Positions 32,501-39,080 of a stretch of DNA of 64,000 nt are shown one piece after another. The notes beneath the pieces are model-generated. The model was not told the DNA's origin. It saw nothing but the letters and a program-made list of their open reading frames with translations, and did not search any database. Source of the DNA: Omphiscola glabra. Lineage: Eukaryota > Mollusca > Gastropoda > Lymnaeidae. Position 1 is the first letter of the stretch. Every line of letters begins with the position of its first letter. The position numbers and the translations under genes were made by a program. The DNA lies in assembly GCA_964017045.1 (NCBI GenBank), contig OZ024809.1, positions 2,232,001-2,296,000 of the forward strand. Direction: 5' to 3'.

Positions 32501-33085
32501 CTACCTATTATGAACCATAGATAATTTAAGTTGTTGTTGCTCAAAGCATCATCAAATATAATGTTAAATAAATCAAATTGCATTATTTTAAAAATTGATT
32601 TTTTATTGCGACAGGTCAGACTTTATCGCAAAGGTTTCCTCCAAGCCATGAAGAAGGCCAGGAAGGAAGGTTTAAAGGTTCCCATCAGTGATAAGCCCAT
32701 AACAGACTTTGATCTGGTCAAGACTCTGGAGGATAGAGAGAAAGAAAGACAGGAGGAGTTACAAAAACTGCATCCAACGCATCATGGAGTCTCTGCGGGC
32801 ATCGTGGCCATGACAAAAGGGAGCAGTATCCACAGCAACTCTTCTGTGAAAGAAGATAAAAAGAAGAAGAGGCCCAGGTTGAGTTGGTTAAAAAAGAAAT
32901 CAGTCGAGTCAGAGGCTAATCAGCCGCTCAGTGGAGAAGATGCGGGGGTGCATGAAGAAAGATCTCTGGAGAATGATGATATCAATGATACTAAAAGAAC
33001 CCTTGATGAGAGTGAAGATATAGAGATGAGGAATCAGGAAACTCTTTTGCCAGTGGAAGGAGACTTTTCACATGTTAAGGTTTAA
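14455..33085 (+). CDS. STRA6: STRA6-like multi-pass membrane receptor (17 exons, 5' incomplete)
   Basis: Retinol-binding-protein receptor family, which moves retinol across the plasma membrane. The 17 exons join in phase without a stop to 766 codons plus TAA: 14455-14515, 16480-16565, 20267-20400, 22030-22193, 24686-24906, 26740-26819, 27112-27173, 28081-28243, 28740-28815, 29103-29181, 29995-30043, 30298-30412, 30878-30979, 31344-31507, 31907-32101, 32277-32356 and 32615-33085. All introns are GT-AG. Colinear family landmarks are RPGL (about residue 44), RTNLYALYRG (349), the IHMEAAHTHPV segment (about 526) and TYTLLHNP (about 602). Many hydrophobic segments fit the family's membrane helices. 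The C-terminal tail of about 160 residues is charged and longer than in vertebrate STRA6. The start-codon exon was not found. Invertebrate copies may be equally related to STRA6 and to STRA6L/RBPR2, and ligand specificity cannot be read from sequence. Confidence 0.92.
14640..14915. other. Intron A-B, left part
   Basis: AT-rich intron sequence. A TTTAGAACCTCTG stretch near 14764 resembles one end of hAT-type elements, but no partner end was found. Confidence 0.35.
14917..15230. repeat. 33-bp intronic tandem repeat
   Basis: About nine units containing GGCATCAATGGAATGGGACA and TCAAGGGTAGACA, in the intron after exon A. Confidence 0.93.
15646..15840 (-). mobile_element. Non-LTR retrotransposon 3' end (RT C-terminus), fragment
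   Basis: Read on the - strand it encodes a peptide with KRWEDNIKEWTGLKLGDAMR and VAPQRS, typical of the C-terminus of LINE endonuclease-reverse transcriptases. It ends in a short ATG-repeat tail (ATCATCATCATC on +). A homologous fragment lies at 25068-25330. Confidence 0.75.
15880..16308. repeat. About 32-bp intronic tandem repeat
   Basis: About 12 degenerate units containing GAATGTTATAATCCCACCTT followed by GTTGGGGTATCT. Confidence 0.92.
16480..16565 (+). CDS. STRA6: STRA6-like exon B
   Basis: Acceptor TCCCTACAG, donor GTAAGT. It encodes residues 21-48 plus two bases. The hydrophobic VILSIMLAA is followed by basic KQRRKR and then GRPGL, matching the end of the first helix and the loop of vertebrate STRA6. 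Confidence 0.9.
17195..17750. mobile_element. Dispersed element, GTAGCTAG family (intronic)
   Basis: It starts CAGTGGCGTAGCTAGG. The right end TTTTACGTCTCTGCACTT is a weak inverted match. Inside are two direct copies of GCGCCCGGGAACAAGATTC and a poly-C run at about 17711-17728. The core is probably decayed. Confidence 0.45.
17813..18263. repeat. 34-bp intronic tandem repeat
   Basis: About 13 units containing GGAATGTCGGTGATAAGACT, then GTCAACAACACACT or a GTTGG variant. Confidence 0.95.
18366..18470. repeat. Possible LINE or SINE end with (TTG)n
   Basis: A TTGTTGTTGTTGTTG run is joined to GTCCGTCAAATCGACTAGGA. This looks like a retroposon end with a simple-repeat tail on the - strand. The family is not identified. 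Confidence 0.3.
19150..20146 (+). pseudogene. hAT-type transposase remnant in a STRA6-like intron
   Basis: At 19740-19835 a frame reads TMGQSRLSDLDLLSIESETA, the characteristic C-terminal dimerisation motif of hAT-derived (ZMYM1/ZNF862-like) proteins. Upstream, 19376-19495 encodes EDSREILEGIDRFHSELQNR followed by a stop, also fitting this family. Several stops and frame changes separate the two, so it is dead. The AAAAAGTTTAAGAAACCGTAG end near 20123-20143 could be a decayed right terminus. It sits between exons B and C in the same orientation as the host gene. Confidence 0.6.
20267..20400 (+). CDS. STRA6: STRA6-like exon C
   Basis: Acceptor GCTTTCAG, donor GTGAGT. It encodes residues 49-93 plus one base: a charged loop, then the helix CCAFGLTAFLVYTILL, then FAVEYHGPIAL. 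Its last bases (GCCTTGAAAA) and the donor recur four more times downstream in the intron. Confidence 0.9.
20388..20660. repeat. Imperfect repeats of the exon C end plus splice donor
   Basis: CTTGAAAAGTGAGT (true junction) is followed by GCCTTGAAAAGTAAGTGCAT at 20461, GTCTTGAAAAGTAGAC near 20590, GTCTTGAAGGTAGGTAT near 20620 and GTCTTGAAAGTGAGCAT near 20642. The first two copies share about 60 bp more (CATCTGCAGT to TGTGTCCGAGAG) with a 70-bp period. Confidence 0.85.
20825..21110. repeat. Short intronic repeats
   Basis: Two or three copies of a unit with GCCTCAAAGACATGTGTGCT, then CATTGGTTGATAAA, are followed by two AAGGACGTTTGTGTCCAT units at about 21012-21055. Confidence 0.7.
21313..21425. 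mobile_element. MITE-like fragment with GTTTCTTTCAG end
   Basis: GTTTCTTTCAGACATTCACC and long C/G runs recall the pieces at 56070-56140 and 59995-60062 (CTGAAAGAAACACTG). It is a probable dispersed family with poly-C/poly-G expansions. Confidence 0.35.
21810..21915. repeat. 26-bp repeat carrying an acceptor-like motif
   Basis: Four or five copies of TTTTGTTTTCACAGCTGCCA, each with a polypyrimidine stretch and CAG, lie about 120-210 bp upstream of the real exon D acceptor. Confidence 0.88.
22030..22193 (+). CDS. STRA6: STRA6-like exon D
   Basis: Acceptor TGTCCCCAG, donor GTAAGT. It encodes residues 94-148 with two membrane segments (IAILSMFIYGMVFFPVFAC and LGTLYVWMFLIV). The piece YGMVFFPVFAC aligns with the YYPLAAC region of vertebrate STRA6. 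It ends TECQYSS. Reading past the donor gives a stop after eight codons. Confidence 0.92.
22181..22350. repeat. 20-bp repeat of the exon D end plus splice donor
   Basis: CCAGTACAGCAGTGTAAGTA recurs with a 20-bp period. Perfect GTAAGT sites follow at 22194 (true donor), 22234, 22254, 22274 and 22294. Degraded versions are at 22214 and 22314. Confidence 0.95.
22672..24545. repeat. 64-bp dimeric intronic satellite
   Basis: About 29 dimers. One half has ATCATGGACTTTTTGGGCAA then CATAACATACAG. The other has ATCATGGATTTTGGGGGCAA then GTTAACATACAG. The leftmost units (22672-22920) are older and more divergent, with GGGCTGTTTTGGGC variants. Homogenisation is strong from about 22915 rightwards. Confidence 0.97.
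24686..24906 (+). CDS. STRA6: STRA6-like exon E
   Basis: Acceptor CACTCTACAG, donor GTAAGT. It encodes residues 149-221 plus two bases: the helix LLVRALPSLLCLFYLSISLP, then a basic turn and EEPYSETLEDIKESYQGKHV, corresponding to the SYSEEYLRNLL stretch of vertebrate STRA6. Confidence 0.93.
25068..25335 (-). mobile_element. Non-LTR retrotransposon 3' end, fragment
   Basis: The - strand encodes pieces matching EWYGHVTRKQGLAKEILQG, then GRQRKRWEDNIKEWTGLKLG, then VAPQRSKH, ending in an ATG-repeat tail. It is the same family as 15646-15840. It lies in the intron after exon E. An 11-bp local duplication (CTACGCAACTACGCA) disrupts the frame. Confidence 0.75.
25753..25837. repeat. Perfect palindrome, 42-bp arms, 1-bp spacer
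   Basis: The left arm 25753-25794 begins AATTAAGGTTTCAAAAAGG and ends ACACATGG. The right arm 25796-25837 is its exact reverse complement. It lies in a transcribed intron of the STRA6-like gene. Confidence 0.95.
25845..26665. repeat. About 91-bp dimeric intronic array
   Basis: About nine copies of two related half-units: GGAGACTTGGTTCAAAGTCA, then GTAAATGTTATATAATTTTA; and GGAGACTTGGGACAAAGTCA, then TTAAAAGTCACATTATTTTA. The joining sequence TTTTATCCCCAGGAG resembles a splice acceptor. The true exon F acceptor (CTCTCCCCAGG) follows 75 bp further on. Confidence 0.93.
26740..26819 (+). CDS. STRA6: STRA6-like exon F
   Basis: Acceptor CTCTCCCCAG, donor GTACGC. It encodes residues 222-248 plus one base and reads PPVGVMNQIKAALMDKVQV then WIYHRQS. 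Joined to exon G it gives IYHRQSGFRYPSRL, parallel to IYTPQPGFHLP of vertebrate STRA6. Short exon; both phases fit. Confidence 0.85.
26830..27111. other. Intron F-G
   Basis: AT-rich intron with a good polypyrimidine tract before TTTCCAG. No other feature is seen. Confidence 0.6.
27112..27173 (+). CDS. STRA6: STRA6-like exon G
   Basis: Acceptor TTATTTCCAG, donor GTATGT. It encodes residues 249-269, GFRYPSRLMSVMFISGCVVY followed by V, the start of a membrane helix. Confidence 0.9.
27174..28080. other. Intron G-H
   Basis: About 900 bp of AT-rich, apparently unique intron. No repeat array, transposon or RNA gene was recognised. Confidence 0.55.
28081..28243 (+). CDS. STRA6: STRA6-like exon H
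   Basis: Acceptor GTGCTAACAG, donor GTGAGC. It encodes residues 270-323 plus one base. It finishes the helix (TVELLVRFITIF) and carries an acidic stretch, GLGKDEDDPDEDS. Vertebrate STRA6 has a shorter, less acidic loop at this point. It ends MLIAEMLQ. Confidence 0.92.
28268..28475. repeat. 42-bp intronic tandem repeat
   Basis: Four or five units containing GGGAGCCAATGAGATATGGA, then CAAAATAATTTTATATGATT, starting about 25 bp after the exon H donor. Confidence 0.92.
28740..28815 (+). CDS. STRA6: STRA6-like exon I
   Basis: Acceptor CATGCACAG, donor GTAACA. It encodes residues 324-348 with the helix SLYVSISLACITSFLNILHM. Confidence 0.92.
29103..29181 (+). CDS. STRA6: STRA6-like exon J
   Basis: Acceptor CTCCACACAG, donor GTAAGT. 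It encodes residues 349-375: RTNLYALYRGDFSHIPPPSE, then KSTLSLC. The HRTNL-ALHRG loop is a strongly conserved landmark of the family. Confidence 0.94.
29182..29994. other. Intron J-K with short 57-bp repeat
   Basis: At about 29665-29795 a unit with GACTGACCTCCCCTTAACTG, then GATGATTAAACCATGATCTG, occurs about 2.5 times. Otherwise it is AT-rich intron. Confidence 0.75.
29995..30043 (+). CDS. STRA6: STRA6-like exon K (49 bp)
   Basis: Acceptor GATTGGCAG, donor GTAAGT. It encodes residues 376-391 (VGSIKYAGFQVAYIVW) plus one base, aligning with the SFSAYQTAFICLG helix of vertebrate STRA6. Confidence 0.9.
30298..30412 (+). CDS. STRA6: STRA6-like exon L
   Basis: Acceptor TTTTCACCAG, donor GTAGGT. 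It encodes residues 392-429 plus two bases, the helix IISSLILFIICLTLAVIIVF followed by TEGVTDWLVNKVLQV. Confidence 0.93.
30404..30595. repeat. 24-bp repeat derived from the exon L donor region
   Basis: The junction TCTGGTAGGTGTGGGGTCAT is echoed by about five units of TCTGGTAGTTGGGGGTCATC, with TCTAGTAG and TCTGTTAG variants, in the first 190 bp of the intron. Confidence 0.88.
30878..30979 (+). CDS. STRA6: STRA6-like exon M
   Basis: Acceptor TTTCTTTCAG, donor GTGGGA. It encodes residues 430-463 plus two bases: PSIVVAIVLMFSQTLLAKYV, then FLQEGGQHLRLDN, aligning with the QNMAAHWVFLE region of vertebrate STRA6. The donor is weaker than most in this gene. Confidence 0.92.
31344..31507 (+). CDS. 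STRA6: STRA6-like exon N
   Basis: Acceptor TGTTTTTAG, donor GTTTGA. It encodes residues 464-518 plus one base: RFYFIFTYFMFFYNIFLGLV, then CLLRIIKAMLVGTIFLARLD, then STLPRKFEFFDQ. This is the highly conserved last-helix block with the LGQMDLSLLP-like segment. Confidence 0.94.
31907..32101 (+). CDS. STRA6: STRA6-like exon O
   Basis: Acceptor TGCTATCCAG, donor GTAAAA. It encodes residues 519-583 plus one base. FAAYQGYIHMEAAHTHPVVN aligns gap-free with the YRNFLKIEVSQSHP block. It is followed by VFIRLLVAL and an acidic linker. A nearer CTGCAG upstream would put the join out of phase, so ATCCAG is preferred. Confidence 0.92.
32277..32356 (+). CDS. STRA6: STRA6-like exon P
   Basis: Acceptor CTCAAACAG, donor GTTAGT. 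It encodes residues 584-610 with FNWLVTYTLLHNPA, the conserved cytoplasmic TLLHNP landmark. Confidence 0.93.
32615..33085 (+). CDS. STRA6: STRA6-like last exon Q with stop
   Basis: Acceptor TTGCGACAG; TAA at 33083-33085. It encodes residues 611-766. VRLYRKGFLQAMKKARKEG corresponds to the VFRKTALLGANG C-terminus of vertebrate STRA6. A further 135 or so residues are charged and probably disordered, with a basic patch KKKKRPRLSWLKKK and an acidic end. An AATAAA lies at 33270-33275. Confidence 0.92.
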   Translation, partial: VRLYRKGFLQAMKKARKEGLKVPISDKPITDFDLVKTLEDREKERQEELQKLHPTHHGVSAGIVAMTKGSSIHSNSSVKEDKKKKRPRLSWLKKKSVESEANQPLSGEDAGVHEERSLENDDINDTKRTLDESEDIEMRNQETLLPVEGDFSHVKV

Positions 33086-34326
33086 TCTTCATGAATCTGT
33101 TTAATGCTAAAAAGCTTTCATAATTTTTCATTAGGATTAGCATTTCAATGTTGAAATATTTTCTATTTATATTTTGTTAAACTAACATTTATGAAATTGC
33201 AAGAAATGTCAGTTAATGTCAGTAAATGATATACAACAGCAGGGAATTTTCCTTCAAATAGAACAGTAAAATAAATTTATGTAAAAATGACCTTTAAATA
33301 TGTTTATGTTTTTTAGAACTTTTAAAATATTAATGATGTCTATATACTAGTCTCATTGGCCTAAATGAAGAAAATCCACTTTCTTGTAGGTGTTCAATGT
33401 GAACTAACTAATTTATACAAGGCTTCTAGCCAGGCAGAATAGCATTATGTCATGGGCATTTTTTAGGCTGAAACATCATACAACATGAGGCTAAACATTC
33501 TACATTTTATTTGTTCAAGAAAGCTGTTAATAATTAACTAACACTATTGTCTTTTTATGAGAGATGAACACATTTTAAAAACTGGGGGAGCAATCTAACA
33601 TTGACAAGGGGAGCAATCTAACATTGACAATGTGTTTTAAATGATCTTCCATTTCAGTTTTCAGGGCCATTCAAATATCTCAGAGGCGTAATTAAAAAAT
33701 ATAATGATAATCAAAACTGTTCCCCTTTATCATCAAGTTCTGAAATGGTTGAAATCCTATTTTTTTTAAATGTATAAAAGACACACCCCCCCCCCCCCCC
33801 CCCCCCCACTTTTTTTTTTTTCCACCCACCATTATGGAAGCCAAGACAAATCTCAATTTAAATAGAAAAATGTGTTTGCAGTGACTTCTGAACTTTACTA
33901 TCATTTAGATATTATTGCATCATTTTAATTTCCTTGCTGCCTATTTTGTAAATATCTTTTGCCGCATTGTTTGTGCAGTTGTAAATATATTGAAAGAAAT
34001 ATACTCGGTGCTCAGTGTGTGTATTTTTGTATTACCTATAATTGACTTAAAAATAATAAAATTATACCATTGGAAAGTTGGAGAACATTTTAAAGCCTAA
34101 ATTTACTCTCTAAATAACATACAGCTGCAGCACTGGTTGAGAAGATTTGTGTTACTTGAAAAACTATTTTTTCAATGGGTTGCAAATAGTTTCAGAGTTT
34201 GGGAGCAATCCATAAATCAATTCATTTTTTTGGGGCTATGTTTTTAACACTCCAGCTCTTCTCCATCATCACACATTTTTCACAAATTAAGACCCCGCTC
34301 TTCCACCATTTATGGATGGTCTATTG
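33086..34326. other. STRA6-like 3' region and AT-rich spacer
   Basis: A candidate poly(A) signal AATAAA is at 33270. Two copies of GGGGAGCAATCTAACATTGA lie at about 33585-33630. A poly-C run (about 33786-33807) adjoins poly-T. No gene is seen. Confidence 0.55.
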
Positions 34327-34531
34327 CAGTAGTGGGCAAACTCCTTAGTCAAAAAAGCCAAAAATCAGCAGCAGGACGATTAAAAAATTTTTGAGAACCA
34401 CATTTCTTTTCAAGAACCTGTCAAGAGCCATGTTTTTTGGAGCAAAACCAATGTCTGGCTGACTGGCCGAGCTGCACTCAGGTCCCTAAAGAGCCGCATG
34501 TGGCTCGTGAGCTGCAATTTGTCAACCACTG
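34327..34531. mobile_element. hAT-type MITE with 8-bp target duplication
   Basis: It begins CAGTAGTGGGCAAACTCC and ends TTTGTCAACCACTG, typical hAT non-autonomous termini, with the GAGCCGCATGTGGCTCGTGA internal motif. It is flanked by GTCTATTG (34319-34326) and GTCTGTTG (34532-34539), an 8-bp duplication with one mismatch. Confidence 0.82.
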
Positions 34532-34837
34532 GTCTGTTGCAATCAATTTATTTTATTTAGATTTAAAAAATTCCACATTGCCATATTTCCATACTTAATT
34601 CAAGGTACACACCAAATCAATATAATGTTAATATATCACTTTAACATAATGACTAAATCAAAATATTGGAAAATAATTCAAAGACAAAAAGATGTAGGTT
34701 TTAAGTAGGGCTACAATTGATAGTGTAAAAAATTTAAAAAACAAATATTAATTTAGCTTTGTTACAATACCTAATTATATAACACATCCAAGTGTTCCTC
34801 TCCACATAACACATAGTACAGCCTCTATGTCTGTATG

Positions 34838-35705
34838 TGCAGGAGAAAACAACAAAACTTGAATCTGTATCCCAGCAAGTTGGACTTAACATAAATGTAG
34901 GGAAAATCAAGACCTTAAGAATAAATGCAGTGGATGTTGTTATACAGCTGTTCTTTGTTACATAAATGTATTTTTTAATGTCAGGATTATGTCTGGGGTA
35001 CCACGCTATATAACACCACTAATAACAACAATAATAATAATAATAATGATAATAATAATGATAATAATAATAATAATGATTGAGACATTGGGATTAACTG
35101 TAGAGGAGCCTCTCTTGAAGAAGTTAAAACCTTTACATACCTGGGAAGCATTATAAATAAAAATGGTGGGAAAGATGAGGACATAAAGTCTAGGGTCCAA
35201 AAAGGCCAGAGGAGCATTCAATGCCCCGTAAAACATCTGGAACTCAAGGGAAATACTGACAAAAATAAAGTTAAAAATATTCAACTCAAATGTCAAGGCA
35301 CTTATTCTGTATGGCTGGGAAACTTGGAGAACAACAAAAAACAAACATTAAAAGCTGCAGGTTTTTATAAACAGATGCTTACGAAGGATCCTCAAAGTAA
35401 GATGGTTTGACAAAATTGGTAACACTGTCCTTAGGGAGGGAAAATCAAGTGTTCCGGTTGAAACAGAGTTAAAATGGAGAAAATGGAGATGGATAGGGCA
35501 CACATTAAGGAAAGCAAACACTAACATCACAAGACAGGCCCTGAACTGGAATCCTCAAGGTACCAGGAAAAGAGGAAGACCAAGGGCCACATGGAAGAGA
35601 GGAGTAGAGACAGAGGGGAAGAGAATGAAGAAATGCTCGGCTGAACTAGCAAAGATAGCCCAGGACAGGGACAGATGGAAGAGTATTGTGGATGTCCTTT
35701 GATCC
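34838..35705 (+). pseudogene. Dead non-LTR retrotransposon RT C-terminal part, interrupted
   Basis: Pieces in three frames read QEKTTKLESVSQQVGLNIN (34840-34930), LEEVKTFTYLGSIINKNGG with DEDIKSRVQK (35120-35200), WFDKIGNTVLREGKSSVPVE, and RKRGRPRATWKRGVE (about 35400-35610). This is the thumb and C-terminal order of LINE reverse transcriptases. It is broken by frameshifts and by another LINE tail at about 34935-35080. It is not functional. Confidence 0.82.
34935..35082 (+). mobile_element. LINE 3' tail nested in another LINE
   Basis: GGGGTACCACGCTATATAAC followed by a (TAA/TGATAA)n tail interrupts the reading of the surrounding RT remnant. The same 3' end occurs in opposite orientation at 42944-43400 (GTAGTTTTCTATAGCGTGGTACCCC before ATT repeats). 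Confidence 0.65.
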
Positions 35706-35852
35706 ATTGTGCTGAACTAGCAAACCAGGACAGGGACAGATGGAAGAGTATTGTGGATGTCCTATGCTCCATTGAGCTGAACTAGCAAATATAGCCCAGG
35801 ACAGGGACAGAGGGAAGAGTATTGTGTATGTCCTATTCTCCACTGGGAGTGA
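35636..35852. repeat. About 67-bp triplicated LINE 3' segment
   Basis: GCTGAACTAGCAAAGATAGC, then GACAGGGACAGATGGAAGAG, then TATTGTGGATGTCCT, is present three times at the end of the LINE remnant. It is followed by an AAG-repeat tail at 35855-35878. Confidence 0.9.
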
Positions 35853-35879
35853 GACTGTCTAAGAAGAAGAAGAAGAAGC

Positions 35880-36290
35880 TGCAGCTGGGGTAAATACCTT
35901 AATGATACACTATCATCCTTTTAAATGAAACACATTTTATATGAATTAAAAATAGCAATTGTTAGATTAATCTATAATGTCTCAGAACATTACTGAATTT
36001 TTAAAAAATATTAAATATACATGAATTTTATGATCTTTTCTTACCAAGAGCTTTAGACACTTACAAAATTCAACGGAGGGGGAACTTTGTTAAATTGAAC
36101 ATGTTAATTATATTATAAATAAATTGAGTATTGTATAGTTAAATATAAAATAATTTAGCCTGCGTATAAAAAAGTATCATTTTGGATTGTTAAGATTTTT
36201 TAATCTTCTAATTTGAGCTGCCACTAGTAAGTTCTTCCCGTATCACTAATACCATAATTGATACCTTCACTATTGGAAGTAATAAGTAAC
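35880..36290. other. AT-rich intergenic spacer
   Basis: No gene, repeat array or transposon end recognised. Confidence 0.5.
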
Positions 36291-36295
36291 ACTAA

Positions 36296-36712
36296 AACCT
36301 CACACAAAATCTCACATGATTTACAACACAAAATCTCACATGATTTACAACACAAAATCTCTCATGATTTACAACACAAAATCTCACATGATTTACAACA
36401 CAAAATCTCACATGATTTACAGCACAAAATCTCACATGATTTACAACACAAAATCTCACATGATTTACAACACAAAATCTCACATGATTTACAACACAAA
36501 ATCTTACATGATTTACAAAAAAAATCTCACATGATTTACAACACAAAATCTCACATGATTTACAACACAAAATCTCACATGATTTACAACACAAAATCTC
36601 ACATGATTTACAACACAAAATCTCACATGATTTACAACACAAAATCTCTCATGATTTACAACACAAAATCTCTCATGATTTACAACACAAAATCTCACAT
36701 GATTTACAAGTG
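36296..36712. repeat. 23-bp tandem repeat
   Basis: Eighteen units of ATGATTTACAACACAAAATC followed by TCA. The open frames in it come from the unit and show no independent coding evidence. Confidence 0.95.
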
Positions 36713-37265
36713 AAACTTAATTAACATACCCTGGACTGTAATCAGACTGCTCAAATTTGGGACTTTCATGTTTGAAGAGGTTTTTTCTTTCTATTTCAAC
36801 CAATAAGATTTATTTAAATGCTATAAAACAAAAGAAAAAAAGGAATCCTCCCCCCTCCTCCAACCCTTTTAATCTTATATCATATCATAGCTGCAAGTAA
36901 GTGAAGTGGGAAAATTAGATCGGATTTAATGTTAAGCAATGTCATAAAGCCCCCCCCCCCCCTCAATTAATTGATAATTATTATGCACGATTTAATTGAA
37001 ATACGACACTTTTTTTAACCAGCTCTTGCTGCCCTCTGGGATACTACATTTCAGCCAATGTTATTTTTATTGTTTTTATTTTTGGTTATTCGCTGATGAA
37101 GGCTTCCTGCCGCCACGTTCGTTCGTTGCTTTGTTGCGTCCCCTTTTTCAGGTTTTCCCATACTTTGTTTGACACATTTCTTTTGTTCCCCCCCATTAAT
37201 AAGAAACCCCCCCCCCACACAACCCAAGCGAAAAAGAAAAAGTAAGAGATCGTAGATTCTCTTTT
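36713..37265. other. Intergenic spacer with C-rich tracts
   Basis: Poly-C runs near 36952 and 37207. TTTGTTGCGTCCCCTTTTTC at 37131 echoes TTGCGTCCCCTTTAAAAAAG near 16751 and may mark a decayed dispersed repeat. No gene is seen. Confidence 0.4.
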
Positions 37266-37267
37266 GA

Positions 37268-37432
37268 TTATTCTCAGGGATATGGATAACTCGGGGATAG
37301 GGATAACTCAGAGATAGGGATAACTCGGGGATAGGGATAACTCAAGGATAGGGATAACTCAGGGATAGGGATAACTCAGGGATAGGGATAACTCAGGGAT
37401 AGGGATAACTCAGGGATAGGGATAACTCATAA
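37268..37432. repeat. 17-bp tandem repeat (AGGGATAGGGATAACTC)
   Basis: About ten units with single-base variants. The unit is not a telomere repeat. Confidence 0.92.
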
Positions 37433-38068
37433 ATGGGATATCGTTTTTTTAAAAAAATTACCAAGGGTCCAACTAATCAAAAATAAAATAAAACCCCTAC
37501 TATAGGATGCATTTGTCATAAATTGATTACCGAAACCACAGTGCGAGCGTGGAATGTAGCTTATCTATAATTAGAATATATAAATTTGGTTGGAGGAAAG
37601 TAGATTTTCAGTGCTTTTTAATTTCTCACTTTGAATTCAGCCATTTCTATTTGGTTCAATTAAAAAAAAATGCTTAAGTTTATGTACTGCCTCCCGAGAT
37701 GTTTCGACTGTGTGCAGACGTCTGTCGCCTCGTAAGTGAATGCTTCAAGAACTTGTTTAGCTAGACAATTTCTTTTTAAGCAAGTTTTAAGAAACCACTG
37801 ATAAAGACAGTTAACGTCTTCATAACAATTAATTCAAGTAGCGTTCGCTTTTGTACCGATGTTTTATGTCAACCCCCGGTGTCATCGTGATGTCATCTTA
37901 AGTTTATGTAGTGACACGTGACGCTCACATACAATTATTGTTTGTAAAGACCCCTTTCTCGGCAGAGTCAGCTCCAAAAATATCCGTCTTTCCAAAACTG
38001 GGTGCTTCACTTCTATTCGTAACGTTTAATGTTCGTCACATTTGTTTAAAAAAAAGAAGTTTGGGTCT
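37433..38068. other. Downstream flank of the sulfotransferase
   Basis: Presumably includes its 3' UTR on the - strand. No clear poly(A) signal close to the stop and no other gene recognised. Confidence 0.45.
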
Positions 38069-39080
38069 TTAAAATACCCACCTGTCGGACAAAGACAACT
38101 CTTCCGAGAGATCTAGGTCAAGATCTCCCGTGATGGACCTGTCAAAGATCTCAGCTGGGCGATCGACGAATCCGAACAACCGGAAGTCCGCTGCGTACAT
38201 CCTGCTGACCTTTTTCAAGACCCCAACGTTTACGGAACGATACGCGCTGATGAAGGCCTTGAACTTTTGCTTCTTTAGTTCGGTCTTGTTTTTGGATTTC
38301 CTGAAAGCGGCCATTAGCTGACGAATGAACTCACGCGCGTCGACGTCTTCGATGGAGCCGGCATCCAAAATGTGGGAAATATTTTGCCGGTCGCTGATGA
38401 AACCTCGGATTTGAAGCTTCTTCCAGATCCGCTTAGCGGATTCGAATTTCGTGATGCATTTGGAGACGCGGGGTTCCCACACCGTGAAGGCGTCCGTCAC
38501 GGAATCCTCTATCGCGTCCTTCGCAGAGTCCTCCGCCATGTTGTCGAAGCCGATCTGCGTCTCTGAGACGTTGAGCAAGGACGAGAGATACAGCGCGTCC
38601 CTTTTGAACGTCTCCATGTGACCGATGACGTCATAGTCAGTGCTGCACGGCTCGCACAGTCTAAAAATAGGCCTCACGTGGGGGTCCATCTTGTCGAGGT
38701 TCGTCTCTGACTCAAGCGTGAACTTTAGAAACTCGGAAAACGTCACGTCATGTCCGCATTTCAAGGAAATTTCAGACGGGCGCTTCCTGAATTTCTTCAA
38801 AGCGGGGATTCCCCATTTTTCCCAGAACGTCGGGTTCGGCGCCTGCAGTTTGTCGATGTAAACTGAGAACAGTCTGGCGTAGGGATTTCGGACGAAAACA
38901 AATTTCTTAGAATTGTTGAGAAACTTTTGAATATCATCATCAGCTGAGGGTTCTGTCTGCTGTGTCCGTTTGTCTTTGCGCCTTCGACGCTGGGCGTATA
39001 TGGTTTTGGAGAGGTCGTCAAGGGAGGTAAGTAAAGGACCACATCCGTAGATCATTTTGACGGGCACTTCAAAGGGTGAC
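38069..39080 (-). CDS. Sulfotransferase last exon (catalytic domain)
   Basis: Acceptor on the - strand is GTCTTTTAG before GTCACCC; it enters at the third base of a codon and encodes 336 residues plus stop. It contains the PAPS 3'-phosphate loop FVRNPYARLFSVYIDKL, a Cys-rich FRLCEPCSTDYDVIGHMET segment (the family's P-C-x-x-x-YD-x-IGK region) and the terminal DFRLFGFVDR. Confidence 0.93.

Noticed and set aside
36258..36713. Repetitive proteins from the 23-bp array
   Set aside because: Both strands and several frames are open; this follows from the unit and no domain exists.
37268..37432. Telomeric repeat or meganuclease site (AGGGATAGGGATAACTC)
   Set aside because: The unit does not match animal telomere repeats. 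Its TAGGGATAAC part covers only about half of the I-SceI site.
38130..38861. + strand frames over the sulfotransferase
   Set aside because: Shadows of the - strand exon, which has clear family motifs.
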